Positions 11,771 to 12,107 of a stretch of DNA of 12,107 bases are shown piece after piece (the first letter of the stretch is position 1; each line of letters opens with the position of its first letter). The DNA is from Clostridia bacterium (lineage in GTDB: Bacteria > Bacillota > Clostridia > Oscillospirales > Acutalibacteraceae): contig JAGBSR010000202.1 of NCBI GenBank assembly GCA_017631745.1, forward strand, positions 1-12,107. The letters are read 5' to 3'. The notes below the pieces were generated by a model. That model was not told the origin of the DNA. It saw only the letters and a list, made by a program, of their open reading frames with translations, and ran no database searches. A program made the translations under genes and the position numbers.

Positions 11771-12107
11771 ATGGCTAACATTACATACAGACAAGTGAAT
11801 GATTATATGATACCCAACCTCAGACTCCCGCCCGAAGAATCAGACATTCGCCTCGGCAAATGGGGTATGCTACACAAGGATTACCTACAAAAACACAACC
11901 CCGTCCTCTTCGCCACTCTCCTCACCCAAGGCACCCTCTACCAACACTGCGCCCACATCGACACCCAGGCTCAGCAAATGTTCAACACCCTCGTAGAGCA
12001 GATGATGAAATCCGAAAACATCACCGAGCAACTCAAATCCCAAAACCAACTCGAATGGGTGCGACGAATGCAAAACATTGAAGCACAGGCAAGAGAAATT
12101 GTTTGTC
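11771..12107 (+). CDS. tnpV: TnpV family transposon protein (3' end cut off)
   Basis: The 112 visible residues match the TnpV family of clostridial mobilizable elements such as Tn4451: ITYRQVNDYMIPNLRLP at the start, LGKWGMLHKDYLQKHNPVLFATLLTQGTLYQHCAHID in the middle and LEWVRRMQNIEAQAREIV near the end. The full family length is about 110-125 residues, so little is missing. The role of TnpV is not established. I chose the ATG at 11771 because AAAGGA stands eight bases upstream; the ATG at 11762 is too close to that site, though ATGA coupling there is possible. Confidence 0.85.
   Translation, partial: MANITYRQVNDYMIPNLRLPPEESDIRLGKWGMLHKDYLQKHNPVLFATLLTQGTLYQHCAHIDTQAQQMFNTLVEQMMKSENITEQLKSQNQLEWVRRMQNIEAQAREIVC

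Larger units (their letters stand above)
11317..12107 (+). mobile_element. edge of an integrated mobile element (accessory gene cluster)
   Basis: The 52-aa gene, DUF6809-like gene and tnpV form one tightly packed operon of a type seen in clostridial integrative or mobilizable elements. No integrase, relaxase or element end is inside the window, so the borders are unknown; the left border may lie anywhere from the ssrA terminator to about 11260. Confidence 0.5.

Noticed and set aside
1..12107. CRISPR array or rRNA/tRNA genes
   Set aside because: No regularly spaced direct repeats with unique spacers and no rRNA or tRNA signatures were seen; the repeats found are palindromic clusters.

Overview
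The window looks like a chromosomal segment of an anaerobic, low-to-moderate G+C Firmicute, most likely a gut Clostridia of the Ruminococcaceae/Oscillospiraceae kind. This is inferred from an electron-bifurcating-hydrogenase type operon, the Firmicute order SRP RNA-dnaX-ybaB-recR, strong AGGAGG-type ribosome sites, sigma-A-like promoters and a TnpV-type mobile-element gene. I cannot name the species from sequence alone.

Left part (1-2805, minus strand): an operon transcribed leftward, NuoE-like subunit, stand-alone HATPase, small [2Fe-2S] protein, NuoF/HydB-like flavoprotein (cut by the window edge). The genes are tightly packed, one pair overlapping by one base. They would form the NAD(P)H-handling and electron-transfer parts of an Hyd/Hnd-type [FeFe] hydrogenase complex; the catalytic hydrogenase subunit would be expected beyond position 1. 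Next (2888-5400) is a divergent pair under back-to-back promoters: an exported alkaline phosphatase (minus) and a 12-TM MFS transporter (plus).

Middle (5455-9635, plus strand): housekeeping information-processing genes. A strong promoter drives the SRP RNA; dnaX, ybaB and recR follow. A palindrome-rich repeat block separates recR from smpB, and smpB is followed by the ssrA gene (tmRNA) with its own promoter and a terminator. SmpB and tmRNA are the two halves of the trans-translation ribosome-rescue system. The two larger intergenic regions (5401-5611 and 8481-8634) hold clusters of small hairpins that look like interspersed repeats; one of them is a perfect 78-nt cloverleaf.

Right part (9640-12107): accessory DNA. 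Directly after ssrA lies a visibly A+T-rich, unrecognised 392-aa gene with HEPN-like features. A convergent minus-strand transcription unit with a strong promoter follows. Its leader can mask its own ribosome site, and its small hydrophobic ORF crosses a terminator hairpin before reaching a stop codon. The window ends in a three-gene cluster (52-aa protein, DUF6809-like protein, TnpV) typical of clostridial mobile elements. The position just downstream of ssrA, a common integration site, and the shift in base composition suggest horizontally acquired DNA. No second copy of the ssrA 3' end is visible, so element boundaries cannot be fixed here.
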